Positions 41,305 to 50,401 of a stretch of 64,000 nucleotides of DNA are shown in pieces (the stretch's first letter is position 1; the number at the start of each line of letters is the position of its first letter). The notes beneath the pieces are model-generated. The model saw only the letters and a program-made list of their open reading frames with translations, made no database searches and had not been told where the DNA came from. The position numbers and the translations under genes were made by a program. The stretch covers positions 3,596,001 through 3,660,000 of the forward strand of contig CBDDKZ010000005.1 in NCBI GenBank assembly GCA_965230415.1. The letters run 5' to 3'. This DNA comes from CBDDKZ01 sp965230415. Its GTDB lineage: Bacteria; Bacteroidota; Bacteroidia; Cytophagales; JAAEPT01.

Positions 41305-41628
41305 AGTTACGCGTTTTTTGAAATTTTAACCACATTCTCTTGCGTTCATAAAAAAAACGAAAGTTTTAATATTTTAATGTTGTTAACGATCAGTATTTAT
41401 ACGTAGGGATGCTCACTCGTGGCTCTAGGCATATTTGCACTTAAAGCTGTATAAACGTTAATTGTATTATTTCAAGAAATAGGATGTTTAAAGTGGAAAT
41501 AGGTGTAAAACGATTGTAGATATTTTATTTTGATTTATAAAAATAAGCGCTAAATTCACAATTCTTAAGATCGGGTTATTACCGATTACATGAAATAGAA
41601 TAAGTATTAATTTTAAAAAATTGTTATC
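41305..41628. other. Intergenic region upstream of glutamine synthetase
   Basis: No gene seen. Contains AAATAGGTGTAAAA (41497-41510, also at 11497) followed at once by CGATTGTAG (41511-41519, also at 11580), and an inverted repeat ATCGG (41570-41574) / CCGAT (41582-41586) about 45 bases before the ATG that could be an operator. No exact TAnnTTTG box and no properly spaced sigma-54 element. Confidence 0.5.
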
Positions 41629-42648
41629 ATGGCATTAGCAAAACTAGAGTATATCTGGTTGGATGGATATAAACCAACTCAGAGCTTGCGTAGTAAAACG
41701 AAAATTGTAAAAGATTTTGGAGGAACATTAAACGATTGCCCAATGTGGTCTTTCGATGGATCTTCTACTGAGCAAGCTGAAGGTGGTTCTTCTGATTGTT
41801 TGTTAAAACCGGTAGCTATTTACCCAGACCCTGCTCGTAAAAACGGGTGGTTGGTAATGACTGAGGTTTTAAATGCAGATGGTACAGCGCATGAGTCTAA
41901 TGGTAGAGCAACTATCGAAGACGACGACAACGACTTTTGGTTCGGATTTGAGCAAGAGTATTTCTTGTGGGATCCTGAAACAGATTTACCACTAGGTTTT
42001 CCTGCACAAGGTTATCCAGCACCACAAGGACCTTACTACTGTTCTGTAGGTGGTAAAAATGCTTATGGAAGAGAAATCATTGAAGAACACCTGGACCTTT
42101 GCTTAGAAGCTGGTTTGAATGTTGAAGGTATCAATGCTGAAGTTGCTGCAGGACAGTGGGAATTCCAATGTTTCGCTAAAGGAGCCAAACAAGCCGGAGA
42201 CGAAATTTGGGTAGGTCGTTATTTATTAGAGCGTACTGCTGAAAAATATGGATTAGCTATCAACTGGCATCCTAAACCACTTGGAGCTACAGACTGGAAT
42301 GGTTCTGGAATGCACGCAAACTTCTCGAACGAAGTATTAAGAACATGTGGAAGTAAAGAAGTTTACGAATCCATTTGTAGTGCGTTTGGTCCTGTTGTTA
42401 AAGAACACATAGCTGTTTATGGTGCAGATAATGATCAGCGTTTGACTGGTGATCATGAAACACAAAGCATCGATCAGTTTAGCTTTGGAGTTTCTGACCG
42501 TGGTGCTTCTATCCGTATTCCTATCGCTACAGTAGAGAATGGATGGAAAGGGTGGTTAGAAGATCGTCGTCCTGCATCAAATGGAGATCCATACAAAATT
42601 GCTGCTGTTATTATCAAAACAGTAAAGTCTGCTGCAGTTCCTGCATAA
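41629..42648 (+). CDS. GSII-type (eukaryotic-like) glutamine synthetase
   Basis: 339 residues, the short GSII form rather than the about 470-residue GSI or 720-residue GSIII. GSII hallmarks: LEYIWLDGYKPTQSLRSKT, PMWSFDGSSTEQAEGGSSDC, FGFEQEYFLW, GKNAYGREIIEEHL, NAEVAAGQWEFQ, GSGMHANFSN and DNDQRLTGDHETQSIDQFS (adenylate/glutamate sites). Makes glutamine from glutamate and ammonium. Codon use is strongly biased, as for a highly expressed gene. Single gene with its own strong terminator. Confidence 0.93.
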   Translation: MALAKLEYIWLDGYKPTQSLRSKTKIVKDFGGTLNDCPMWSFDGSSTEQAEGGSSDCLLKPVAIYPDPARKNGWLVMTEVLNADGTAHESNGRATIEDDDNDFWFGFEQEYFLWDPETDLPLGFPAQGYPAPQGPYYCSVGGKNAYGREIIEEHLDLCLEAGLNVEGINAEVAAGQWEFQCFAKGAKQAGDEIWVGRYLLERTAEKYGLAINWHPKPLGATDWNGSGMHANFSNEVLRTCGSKEVYESICSAFGPVVKEHIAVYGADNDQRLTGDHETQSIDQFSFGVSDRGASIRIPIATVENGWKGWLEDRRPASNGDPYKIAAVIIKTVKSAAVPA

Positions 42649-42668
42649 GGTATTGCATAATGAAATTT

Positions 42669-42702
42669 AAAAAGGTTGTTCCGCCAGGAACAACCTTTTT
42701 TT
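42669..42702 (+). terminator. Terminator of glutamine synthetase
   Basis: AAAAAGGTTGTTCC / GGAACAACCTTTTT, 14-bp perfect stem, GCCA loop, T-run. Confidence 0.92.
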
Positions 42703-42770
42703 ATGCCTGCCGAACTTTGTAATTTTTACGAGGCATATTAGATTTGTCGATTCATTTCAATAAAAACATC

Positions 42771-43322
42771 GTGAACAATAAAATAATAACAATTAGTACC
42801 CTGCTCATTTCATTAACTGCCATTGTAATAGCTGCGATGGTGCTGCAAAAACCTGATGAAAAATTGAAGGTGGCCTATGTGGAGTATACACGCGTCTATG
42901 AAGAATTTCTGGGACGAAAAGATGGAGGGGAACGTTTTCAGGAAGCTACCAAGCTAAAAAGGGCTTATATTGATACGCTTAAAATTAACCTTGAAAGAGA
43001 AATCAGTGCTTACAACCTCAATAGTACCAGGATGAGTACCAAACAAAAACGTGAGCGCGAACAGTCTCTGCAACAAGCTCAGGTACATCTGCAGGAAGAA
43101 GCTCAAAAAGTACAGGAGTTTGTTAATTCAAAGGATCAGGAGATATCAATTGAAGTTGCCGACGATTTATTCGAAATGGTGGAAGAATATGCGCAGCAAA
43201 AAGGTTACGATCTATTGATTAAGAAAGAAAGTGTATTAGTCTACGGACAAGAATTGATGGATATTACCGACGAGGTTATTAAGGTTGTTAACGATCAATA
43301 TCAGAGCAAACAAAAGAAATGA
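42771..43322 (+). CDS. OmpH/Skp-family periplasmic chaperone-like protein
   Basis: 183 residues using GTG 42771 (TTG 42744 adds nine). N-terminal signal or anchor IITISTLLISLTAIVIAAMVL, then VAYVEYTRVYEEFLGRKDG and a long charged helical hairpin (KREREQSLQQAQVHLQEEAQKVQEFVNSKDQEI), ending KGYDLLIKKESVLVYGQELMDITDEVIKVVN, the Skp C-terminal strand pattern. Probably helps outer-membrane protein folding. No ATG start is available, so start is by position of the hydrophobic segment. No bam genes adjacent. Confidence 0.83.
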   Translation: MNNKIITISTLLISLTAIVIAAMVLQKPDEKLKVAYVEYTRVYEEFLGRKDGGERFQEATKLKRAYIDTLKINLEREISAYNLNSTRMSTKQKREREQSLQQAQVHLQEEAQKVQEFVNSKDQEISIEVADDLFEMVEEYAQQKGYDLLIKKESVLVYGQELMDITDEVIKVVNDQYQSKQKK

Positions 43323-43386
43323 TACATTTTGTTTTAAAATACGGATAGCGTATTTTAAGCAATTACGAGTTGTTAAATCATAATTT

Positions 43387-43959
43387 ATGGCTATGCGTTT
43401 ATTGCTCCTGCTTACTATTTTATACACGTTTGTGACCAAGGCGAACGCTCAGTATGAGTTTGACGCTTACCGAAATTTGTTTAAAAAAGATTCCTTGCCC
43501 TTCATATTAGATGAAAAATACCAATCTTTAAACGAATTTGCTGACGAAGAGCGTTTAGATACTAACTTTGTCGATGCCTTTATGGAATCAAACAAGCAGC
43601 TGAGCGGCTATATGTATACCTATGATCTGTATAGTTATTATCCGCTTAAAGAGTTTGATTTTGACGGCTATATCGGCTTGTTGTACGCCAAAATAGGTGC
43701 GGCAGGGGCAAGAGAAGATTATTATTACATGGCAGTATTTGATAATACAGGAAAAAGATGGTCAAATGAGTTGATAGGAATGGATGCAGGTGACTGTGGT
43801 ATGCGTATTTTAACCACGGCTAAGATCTATCCCAACTTAAAAATTGAAGTGCTTTCACAAAAGCAAAAATTGAATTGTGATACTGAGGAGGTGATTGGTA
43901 ACGAAGAAAAACGAATTTCGTATCGCCTGGATAGAAATGGAGTCCTAATAGCCCATTAA
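43387..43959 (+). CDS. Secreted hypothetical protein
   Basis: 190 residues with signal peptide (RLLLLLTILYTFVTKANAQ). Mature part is acidic and Tyr-rich (EFDAYRNLFKKDSLPFILDEKYQSL, LYSYYPLKEFDFDGYIGLLYAKIG) with two to three strand-rich blocks and cysteines in DAGDCGMRI and KLNCDTEE. Unrecognised family; periplasmic or surface location likely. ATG 43387 or 43393 are both possible. Lies 21 bases before lspA in the same direction. Confidence 0.75.
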   Translation: MAMRLLLLLTILYTFVTKANAQYEFDAYRNLFKKDSLPFILDEKYQSLNEFADEERLDTNFVDAFMESNKQLSGYMYTYDLYSYYPLKEFDFDGYIGLLYAKIGAAGAREDYYYMAVFDNTGKRWSNELIGMDAGDCGMRILTTAKIYPNLKIEVLSQKQKLNCDTEEVIGNEEKRISYRLDRNGVLIAH

Positions 43960-43980
43960 TTGTAAACTGAATACGAACTA

Positions 43981-44556
43981 ATGAAATTAGATCTGAAAAA
44001 ATATAGTGTTAGAGTAATCATTTTTTTTGTAATCATTCTGTCAAATGTTGCTTGCGACCAAATATCAAAAGAAGTGGTGCGAAGTAATGTGCAGGAACAT
44101 GTCGTATCTGAGGTTATGGGCTCCTTTTTTATTATGTACCGCGTTGAAAATACAGGTGCTTTTTTGAGTATGGGCGATGATTGGCCGGCGTGGGCCAATG
44201 TGACATTTTTAAAAGTCTTACCTATTTTAATGCTTCTGGCTGGTATCTTTTATGTGGTTAAGGTGGTCGGGAAAATGACGATGTCCAATATTCTTGCCTT
44301 TAGCTTTATTATTGGTGGTGGACTCGGGAATTTAATCGATCGGATTTTATATGCATCTGTTACCGATTTTTTTCTGATGGATTTTGGCTTTGCCAGAACA
44401 GGTGTTTTTAATATGGCCGACGTTGCCATTTGCGTAGGTTTTGGTATTGTTGTAGTATTTGGTTTTAAAGACAAAAAGTCCAAAGGAAATAAAAAACTTG
44501 CGGATAAAAGCGAGCCTGAGAATTCGGAAAAGGAGTTGAAGGTCACCGAAGGTTGA
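43981..44556 (+). CDS. lspA: Lipoprotein signal peptidase LspA
   Basis: 191 residues. Four membrane helices and the five conserved blocks: ACDQISKEVVR, RVENTGAFLS, IIGGGLGNLIDRI, SVTDFF and VFNMADVAICVG with the two catalytic aspartates. Cuts signal peptides of prolipoproteins such as LptE in this window. A charged C-terminal tail (about 30 residues, KKSKGNKKLADKSEPENSEK) extends beyond the E. coli protein. Confidence 0.93.
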   Translation: MKLDLKKYSVRVIIFFVIILSNVACDQISKEVVRSNVQEHVVSEVMGSFFIMYRVENTGAFLSMGDDWPAWANVTFLKVLPILMLLAGIFYVVKVVGKMTMSNILAFSFIIGGGLGNLIDRILYASVTDFFLMDFGFARTGVFNMADVAICVGFGIVVVFGFKDKKSKGNKKLADKSEPENSEKELKVTEG

Positions 44557-44573
44557 TAGTTTGCTATTAAATT

Positions 44574-45011
44574 TCAGGTTCGAAATGGATTTTGTGGAGC
44601 ACTGTTAGTTGAATAGTCCCTTAAAAGCCTTTCATAATCCCTACACTCCAGTTGAAATTCTTTGTTCAACGAATTGAATGTTTTTATCAGTTGATCAAAT
44701 CTGTTTACATCCATTTGACCGGATAAAAGTAGTTCCCTTGGAATATCTTTAATGGATTCTTCTTCGCTTACCATTTGATTGCTTATAGAAAATTTGATCC
44801 ATTCCGTTTCAACCTCATATTGGTAGTTTGTTGTAATATCCTTTTTGATGGTCCAACCAATTGCAAAAAAGAAATTGGCAATTTCCCATTCTGTAGATTC
44901 GGTTAAAATGATTCCGTAAAAATGGTGAGTGACCAGGTTCGAATTTAATCTGGAAGTACCTATTTCTCCCGAATGCCATCTCGATCTTTTTAAAAATTCG
45001 ATGGAGTCCAT
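44574..45011 (-). CDS. Hypothetical protein
   Basis: 145 residues, soluble. N-terminal FLKRSRWHSGEIGTSRLNSN, central alpha/beta (FYGIILTESTEWEIANFFFAIGWTIKKDI), C-terminal helices ending in a polar tail. I do not recognise it. It lies 37 bases after menE on the same strand, so it may be read with the menaquinone operon. No known pathway role. Confidence 0.65.
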   Translation of the reverse strand: MDSIEFLKRSRWHSGEIGTSRLNSNLVTHHFYGIILTESTEWEIANFFFAIGWTIKKDITTNYQYEVETEWIKFSISNQMVSEEESIKDIPRELLLSGQMDVNRFDQLIKTFNSLNKEFQLECRDYERLLRDYSTNSAPQNPFRT

Positions 45012-45048
45012 CTTAGTATATCATTATCTTTTTAAAGAATAACTTTAC

Positions 45049-46146
45049 TTATAAAAGTTGTATGGTATTGAATCTGTCGATTTTTCCTGATCCTGTTTCA
45101 GCGAAATAGTCGATATAATGAATTTTTTTAGGCGCCTTGAATTTATCGAGTGAGGTCTTAATAACAGTTTCAATGTAATCGTAATCCGTAAATTGCTTAT
45201 TGGAGGTGGTTTCGATAACCATTTCCAGTTGCTCACCAAGAACCTGATCTTCTTGCGGAAAAAGAAAGAAACGATGAGATGCCCCTTTGTTGTGAAGAAG
45301 TACCTCTATGTCTTGTTCTACCTCTTCCAGTTGAATCTTAATTCCACCTGAATTGATAACATTATCAATACGCCCTTTCCAAATGAAGTGCTTTTCATCT
45401 AAGATATCAGCCAGGTCATTTGTTTGAATCCATTCGTTATTAGTTACCGGAGATTGTATTTTTAAACACCCTCTGGAATCCAGTGCTATTCGGGTGTTTG
45501 GCAAAACACAAAAGTTTTCTTCGATCGTATTAAGCTGTTTCAAAGCTATATGGCTCACTGTTTCTGTCATTCCATACGTTTCATAGACCTTCGTCGAAAG
45601 CTTATCCCGGATCAACATCTTAAGTTCATGCGATACCGGGGCACCGCCCAGTATGATTACTTTAAACTGATTGAGCCACGCAACAACCTCATCGCCCTCT
45701 GCAATCATAGTATTTAATTGCAAAGGAACCAAGGGCATAAAGTCATACTTCTTTTGGGTGAATTTATAAGGGTTGCCACAAGGGCTTATTACCTCCAAAT
45801 GAAGCCCGAGTTCCATGGCCCGAACGATCATCATTTTACCAGCAATATATAGTGTGCTCAAAGGTACCAGTGCCCGGTCACCTGCTTGCAGGTTCAGAGC
45901 TTCCCCGGTCATTTTTGCACTCATTTCCATTTGGGCACGTTTTAGCGTGATTATTTGAGGTTTTCCTGTAGACCCTGATGTTTCCTGGCTGAATGTTGTA
46001 TTACCGCTATTCCATCTGTTGGCAAAATCAAGGGTTTGTTGTTCGTAATCACTTAACTGTTGGAAATGATCTCCAATTAAATTGCTGTAATTAAAATTTT
46101 TACCATTTATGGTAAGTGTTTTTTCTTCGCTTGCGTAGGAACTCAT
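45049..46146 (-). CDS. menE: o-Succinylbenzoate-CoA ligase MenE
   Basis: 365 residues, the short Bacteroidota form of this AMP-binding enzyme. Motifs: FSQETSGSTGKPQIITLKR (P-loop), LSTLYIAGKMMIVRA, VYETYGMTETVSHIALK, and FIWKGRIDNVINSGGIKIQLEEVEQDIE; the C-terminal lysine lies in the final ETGSGKIDRF. Activates o-succinylbenzoate for ring closure in menaquinone synthesis. Starts 10 bases after menD. Confidence 0.9.
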   Translation of the reverse strand: MSSYASEEKTLTINGKNFNYSNLIGDHFQQLSDYEQQTLDFANRWNSGNTTFSQETSGSTGKPQIITLKRAQMEMSAKMTGEALNLQAGDRALVPLSTLYIAGKMMIVRAMELGLHLEVISPCGNPYKFTQKKYDFMPLVPLQLNTMIAEGDEVVAWLNQFKVIILGGAPVSHELKMLIRDKLSTKVYETYGMTETVSHIALKQLNTIEENFCVLPNTRIALDSRGCLKIQSPVTNNEWIQTNDLADILDEKHFIWKGRIDNVINSGGIKIQLEEVEQDIEVLLHNKGASHRFFLFPQEDQVLGEQLEMVIETTSNKQFTDYDYIETVIKTSLDKFKAPKKIHYIDYFAETGSGKIDRFNTIQLL

Positions 46147-46156
46147 TGTTTACTGA

Positions 46157-47833
46157 TTAAAGCCCATAGTTTTTTAGGCGTTTGAAATCACCAAAAATTG
46201 CGGAATTATCTTTTGACTCACTGAAAACCTCCAAAAGTTTAGCCTTTTCAGAAGGTTCATAGAAGTCTTCAAGGACCTCCTTTAAATCTTGTTCCTCTTC
46301 ACAGGCTTCATAAAATAAATTGGCTTCTGCTGCCATAAAGCTGGCTTCCCGTTTTTGTTTGGTAACAAAATACTCTTCAAGCTCATCCAGATTTAAGGGG
46401 CCTGGTATCATTCTGAAAATCCCCCCGCCTTTGTTGTTTAATACAACAATACGCAGGTTTGGAGGAATGTAATTATTCCAAAGGGCATTACGATCATAAA
46501 AGAATGACATGTCTCCCAGAATAATAGTGACCAATCTACCAGGTACGGATAAGGCGGTACCTAAAGCCGTGCTCAATGAACCATCGATACCACTGGTGCC
46601 TCGGTTTGCATAAACGGTAATACGTTGTTTAAATTCAAAAGGTAAGTAGTTGGCATAACGTACGGGCATACTATTGCCCAAATGAAGGATACTGTGGTCG
46701 GGAAGTGCATTAAGCAGATGGGACATGGCTTTAAACTCTCCAAATTCAATAGTTTTCATAGCTCGCTGGAGGTATATGCTTGATTTGTTTTCTTCATATA
46801 ACCAGTCAGCAAGATAGGTAGAGTCCTGTGGTTCGTAGATGAGGTTTCTAAAAAAATATTCGGGAATGGTTCTGATAGTGAGCGTCAGTTTTTTAAAGAC
46901 ATCGGCTACTGGTCCGGAACTTTGAATATGCCAATGTTCTTCCGGTGCATAATCGCGAAGAAATGTTTTGAGGTTTTTGGATAAAATGGCGTCGCCAAAG
47001 GTGATAAGGAGTTCCGGTTGTAGGTCTTCAAAGACATCCTCGTTTGCTTTTGATAAGATAATATCGTGATGATTGATAGTATTGTCACCTCGATGGATAT
47101 TTGCAATGCAATCGGATACAACCGGTAAATTTTCGAGGTTAAGTTCATCTACCAATGAAGCTTCATAAGTACCCTGTCCAACAACAATGAGTACTTTTTC
47201 ATAAGCTTTTATTCGCTGATTGAGTAAATAGTAATCTTTGTTGGATATAAAAGGGTCGGTATGAATGTCTTTATTGATCTTAACATCATCAAAAGTTACT
47301 TCCTGGCTGTTTTTTGGGTAAAAAGGTTCTCTTAGCGGAACGTTTATATGTACAGGTCCGGAAGGTCCTTCTTGCGAAATGTTGATAGCTTCATTTACTA
47401 CCCGCTCGATATGCCATCGGGCATCGGGGTGCCCTTGGTAGGTTGGTAATTGATAGCTTTTTTTGATGTGGTTTTTATAGAAATCGTACTGCCGTATAGA
47501 TTGACCGTCGCCCTGGTCTATCCATTCAATAGGGCGATCGGCAGTGATGACTATTAATGGAATTTTCTGATAATAAGCTTCAGTAATCGCAGGCGCATAG
47601 TTAGCCATAGCTGTACCGCTGGTACAACTTATCACTACCGGTTTTTTTTTGTGCAGCGCGATGCCTAAGGCAATATAAGCGGCAGATCGTTCATCGGGTA
47701 TTGTCTTTACGTTAAGGTCTGGGTGTTTTACAAAGGCCACAGTAAGAGGGGCCACACGTGATCCGGGAGATACAATAATGTCTTCAATACCCTGAAGCGC
47801 ACAAATAGCTGCTATATTATAAATTGCTTGCAC
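46157..47833 (-). CDS. menD: SEPHCHC synthase MenD
   Basis: 558 residues, ThDP enzyme. VSPGSRVAPLTVAFVKH and PDERSAAYIALGIA N-terminal motifs, GTAMANYAPAITEAYYQKIPLIVITADRP, ThDP-binding LGDMSFFYDRNALWNNY with the GDxxFxxD...N pattern, and NNKGGGIFRM. Start codon is GTG at 47833, 14 bases after menF. Commits isochorismate to menaquinone. Confidence 0.94.
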   Translation of the reverse strand: MQAIYNIAAICALQGIEDIIVSPGSRVAPLTVAFVKHPDLNVKTIPDERSAAYIALGIALHKKKPVVISCTSGTAMANYAPAITEAYYQKIPLIVITADRPIEWIDQGDGQSIRQYDFYKNHIKKSYQLPTYQGHPDARWHIERVVNEAINISQEGPSGPVHINVPLREPFYPKNSQEVTFDDVKINKDIHTDPFISNKDYYLLNQRIKAYEKVLIVVGQGTYEASLVDELNLENLPVVSDCIANIHRGDNTINHHDIILSKANEDVFEDLQPELLITFGDAILSKNLKTFLRDYAPEEHWHIQSSGPVADVFKKLTLTIRTIPEYFFRNLIYEPQDSTYLADWLYEENKSSIYLQRAMKTIEFGEFKAMSHLLNALPDHSILHLGNSMPVRYANYLPFEFKQRITVYANRGTSGIDGSLSTALGTALSVPGRLVTIILGDMSFFYDRNALWNNYIPPNLRIVVLNNKGGGIFRMIPGPLNLDELEEYFVTKQKREASFMAAEANLFYEACEEEQDLKEVLEDFYEPSEKAKLLEVFSESKDNSAIFGDFKRLKNYGL

Positions 47834-47847
47834 TGATATAAATGATG

Positions 47848-49053
47848 TTAAGAAAGAATTTTACCAATCGTTTCGCACTTAATATCTGTTTCGAGCCATT
47901 CTTTTTCCGGGTCGGAGTCTTCGGTGATTCCTGCTCCGGCATATAAAAGATTAACATCTTCACAAATTTGTGCACAGCGTAAGTTTACGAATAAGTGTGT
48001 TTCTTGTTCAATATTTACTGGCCCCAAAAAACCACTATATAATGACCTGTCGTGAGCTTCATGTTCCAGAATGAATTTTTTGGCTGCTGTCTTTGGCATC
48101 CCACAGACAGCAGAAGTTGGGTGTAAAAGTTGAAGCATGGTGTCCAGAAGGTCTGGAAAGTTAACTTCATTTAAGTTAACAATAAAGTCCGATTTTAAGT
48201 GCAGCAAGTCTGCCGCACGCGCCGTCTTAGGACCCACTTCCTCAAATTCACGAAGCCTTATTTTTTTGAAACAGTTAATTATATACCTGGAAACAAGTGC
48301 TTGTTCTTCAATTTCTTTTTGACGCCAGCTGGCCTCTTTAGGGTTACTTACCTCATTTTTTTGGGTGCCGGCCAGGGCGACTGTACGAAATTGTGCGTTT
48401 TCGTCTATACTTGCTAATAATTCCGGTGTCGATCCAACCCATGTTCCTGTCTCCGGACTACTAAAAAAATTGACAAAAGAGGCTGGGTGTTGGTGGCATA
48501 TTTTTTCAATAACTTCCGAAAAGTCTAAGTTCTTGTTTCGTTTAACTGTCTTTATTTTGGAGATAACAATCTTTTTAATAGACTCTTGTCGCATCTCTTC
48601 CCGAGCCTTGTCTACATTGCAGAGGAAATCATTTTTTGGAGTTTCCACCTGTGTATTTGGTTTACAGAATAGGGCGCTTTTGATCTGGTTATTGTGGTTT
48701 AAGGCATCAACGATACCTTGTGCCTGTTCCGAGAAATTTAGTATTTGAGGCTCTAATAGCGACTTTTCATTATTCAGAATGAATGTAATGAGGACATCTG
48801 CTTTAATAAAGTAAGAAGAATTCAAATCTTTGTTTAAAAAGGGACTAATCATAAACCCTTGCGTTTCTTTACTAGGCCTTACTTCCCTTCGCTGAAGTTT
48901 TTCATCGACCTGGACGATTGCTTTTATGTTATTTGTAAATGGCAAGCGCCATATAGCCAGGTGCAATTTATTAGCGGAGCAGTAATTGATTAGTGCTTCT
49001 ATATGGCTGATAAGATCTTTTTGGGACAGTTTGATTATTTCGCTTTCTTTCAT
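47848..49053 (-). CDS. menF: Isochorismate synthase MenF
   Basis: 401 residues from ATG 49053. Chorismate-enzyme core with TWVGSTPELLAS, TVALAGTQ, LLHPTSAVCGMPKTAAKKFILEHEAHDRSLYSGFLG and AGAGITEDSDPEKEWLETDIKCETI. The AGT motif and LxHPTxAVxGxP pattern point to isochorismate synthase rather than TrpE/PabB. A start at 49107 would overlap the thioesterase gene. Compare pabB at 26202-27470, a different branch from chorismate. Confidence 0.92.
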   Translation of the reverse strand: MKESEIIKLSQKDLISHIEALINYCSANKLHLAIWRLPFTNNIKAIVQVDEKLQRREVRPSKETQGFMISPFLNKDLNSSYFIKADVLITFILNNEKSLLEPQILNFSEQAQGIVDALNHNNQIKSALFCKPNTQVETPKNDFLCNVDKAREEMRQESIKKIVISKIKTVKRNKNLDFSEVIEKICHQHPASFVNFFSSPETGTWVGSTPELLASIDENAQFRTVALAGTQKNEVSNPKEASWRQKEIEEQALVSRYIINCFKKIRLREFEEVGPKTARAADLLHLKSDFIVNLNEVNFPDLLDTMLQLLHPTSAVCGMPKTAAKKFILEHEAHDRSLYSGFLGPVNIEQETHLFVNLRCAQICEDVNLLYAGAGITEDSDPEKEWLETDIKCETIGKILS

Positions 49054-49078
49054 TGTTGTGTTTAAATCGCCGAATTGT

Positions 49079-49504
49079 TTAGTTTTTTTTGAGATCCAGA
49101 ACGGCAACAGTTAAGCGGCTGGTGCATACCAGCTCTTTTTGCTCGTTGGTAATATCAATTTGCCAGATATGTGTTCGTTTACCTATGTGTACAGCTTTGG
49201 CAGTGCCCGTCACTTTACCACATTGTACTCCTTTGATGTGGTTGGCATTAATTTCAAGTCCTACACAGGTTTGTTTCTTTTGATCTACCAATAGATTTGA
49301 GCCAACACTACCCAATGATTCAGCGAGGACAACCGATGCTCCGCCATGCAGAAAGCCGAAAGGTTGTTGGGTTCGTTCATCGACGGGCATTTCTGCGACT
49401 AAAGTTTCAGCGTCTGCATGTGTGAATTTAATTCCCAAATGGGAAATCATATTCCCTGTGAAATGTTGGTTAAGGAATTCTGCTGTAATTTTTTCGTCTA
49501 TCAC
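49079..49504 (-). CDS. Hotdog-fold thioesterase, likely DHNA-CoA hydrolase
   Basis: 141 residues, PaaI/MenI-like hotdog: FLHGGASVVLAESLGSVGSNLLVD, GLEINANHIKGV, GTAKAVHIGKRTHIWQIDITNEQKELVCTSRLTVAVLD. First gene of the menaquinone operon (25 bases before menF), which makes a 1,4-dihydroxy-2-naphthoyl-CoA hydrolase role likely but not certain. The catalytic acid is the Glu of the AESLGS helix. Confidence 0.85.
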   Translation of the reverse strand: MIDEKITAEFLNQHFTGNMISHLGIKFTHADAETLVAEMPVDERTQQPFGFLHGGASVVLAESLGSVGSNLLVDQKKQTCVGLEINANHIKGVQCGKVTGTAKAVHIGKRTHIWQIDITNEQKELVCTSRLTVAVLDLKKN

Positions 49505-49600
49505 CTTTAGATATTCAATAAAACACTATTTTTGTTGCCTGTAACAAGTACAACAATCAGGAACGGGTTTTGCTCGCTCATCAACAAAAATAACCTAAAA

Positions 49601-50230
49601 ATGGCTTCCAAAAAAATCTATTTAGTAAGGCACGGTCAAACCGACTACAATAAGTCTGGAATAATACAGGGAAGTAGAATAGATGCTTCCATTAACGAAC
49701 TTGGTCGGGCGCAGGCAAATGCCTTTTTTGAAGCTTATAAAGACATTCCCTTTGAACGGGTCTATACCTCTGCCCTGGTGAGAAGTATACAATCTGTACA
49801 GCACTTTATTGATAAGGGGATACCCTGGACTTCTTACGCGGAATTGAATGAAATAAGCTGGGGAGTGTACGACGGAAAAAATGTGGCAGAAGGAGATGTA
49901 TATTGGGATGTGATTAATGCCTGGCATAATGGTGATACCGACAGGCGCACGGAAGAAGGAGAAAGCCCGGAAGACGTCAAAAAGCGTCAGCAAGTAGCGA
50001 TGACGGAAATAATGAGAGAGGATGCCGATCCTATTTTGATATGCATGCATGGAAGAGCGATGCGGATTTTATTAGCTCATCTTACCGGAAAAGCTATTAA
50101 AGACATGGATCAATTTAAACATCACAATCTGGGACTGTACGTGTTGAATTACCTTGATGGTCAGTTTGAAATTGAAATCTCAAACGATTTGAGTCATTTA
50201 GAAGTGCATGAAGGGTTGATCATAAAATAA
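49601..50230 (+). CDS. Histidine phosphatase family protein
   Basis: 209 residues from ATG 49601 (a TTG at 49532 adds an unlikely prefix). Motif YLVRHGQTDYNKSGIIQGSRID with nucleophile His, RVYTSALVRSIQS, NEISWGVYDG and the second His in ICMHGRAMRILLAHL. Phosphoglycerate-mutase-like; substrate unknown. Divergent from the thioesterase. Confidence 0.9.
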   Translation: MASKKIYLVRHGQTDYNKSGIIQGSRIDASINELGRAQANAFFEAYKDIPFERVYTSALVRSIQSVQHFIDKGIPWTSYAELNEISWGVYDGKNVAEGDVYWDVINAWHNGDTDRRTEEGESPEDVKKRQQVAMTEIMREDADPILICMHGRAMRILLAHLTGKAIKDMDQFKHHNLGLYVLNYLDGQFEIEISNDLSHLEVHEGLIIK

Positions 50231-50348
50231 AAACTTAAAAGCTTTAGTATTAAGCAACTAAAATTATTTTTTTGAAGTTAGTATAAAGAATTAATAGGGT
50301 TAATAAAGTGAAAGCGTGAAAAAATACGTAGCGATTTTTGGCTTCGGC

Positions 50349-50379
50349 TTGAAAAATGACATTTTAGTACGTATTTTTG
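50349..50379 (+). promoter_or_regulatory. Promoter of pdhC
   Basis: TTG (50349-50351), 20 bases, then TATTTTTG (50372-50379): a Bacteroidota promoter match 23 bases before the ATG. Confidence 0.6.
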
Positions 50380-50401
50380 GCACTCGAAATTCGAAAATAA
50401 T

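Noticed and set aside
41420..41460. Sigma-54 promoter (TGGC...TTGCA) before glutamine synthetase
   Set aside because: TGGC and TTGC are present but the spacing is four bases too long for a -24/-12 element.
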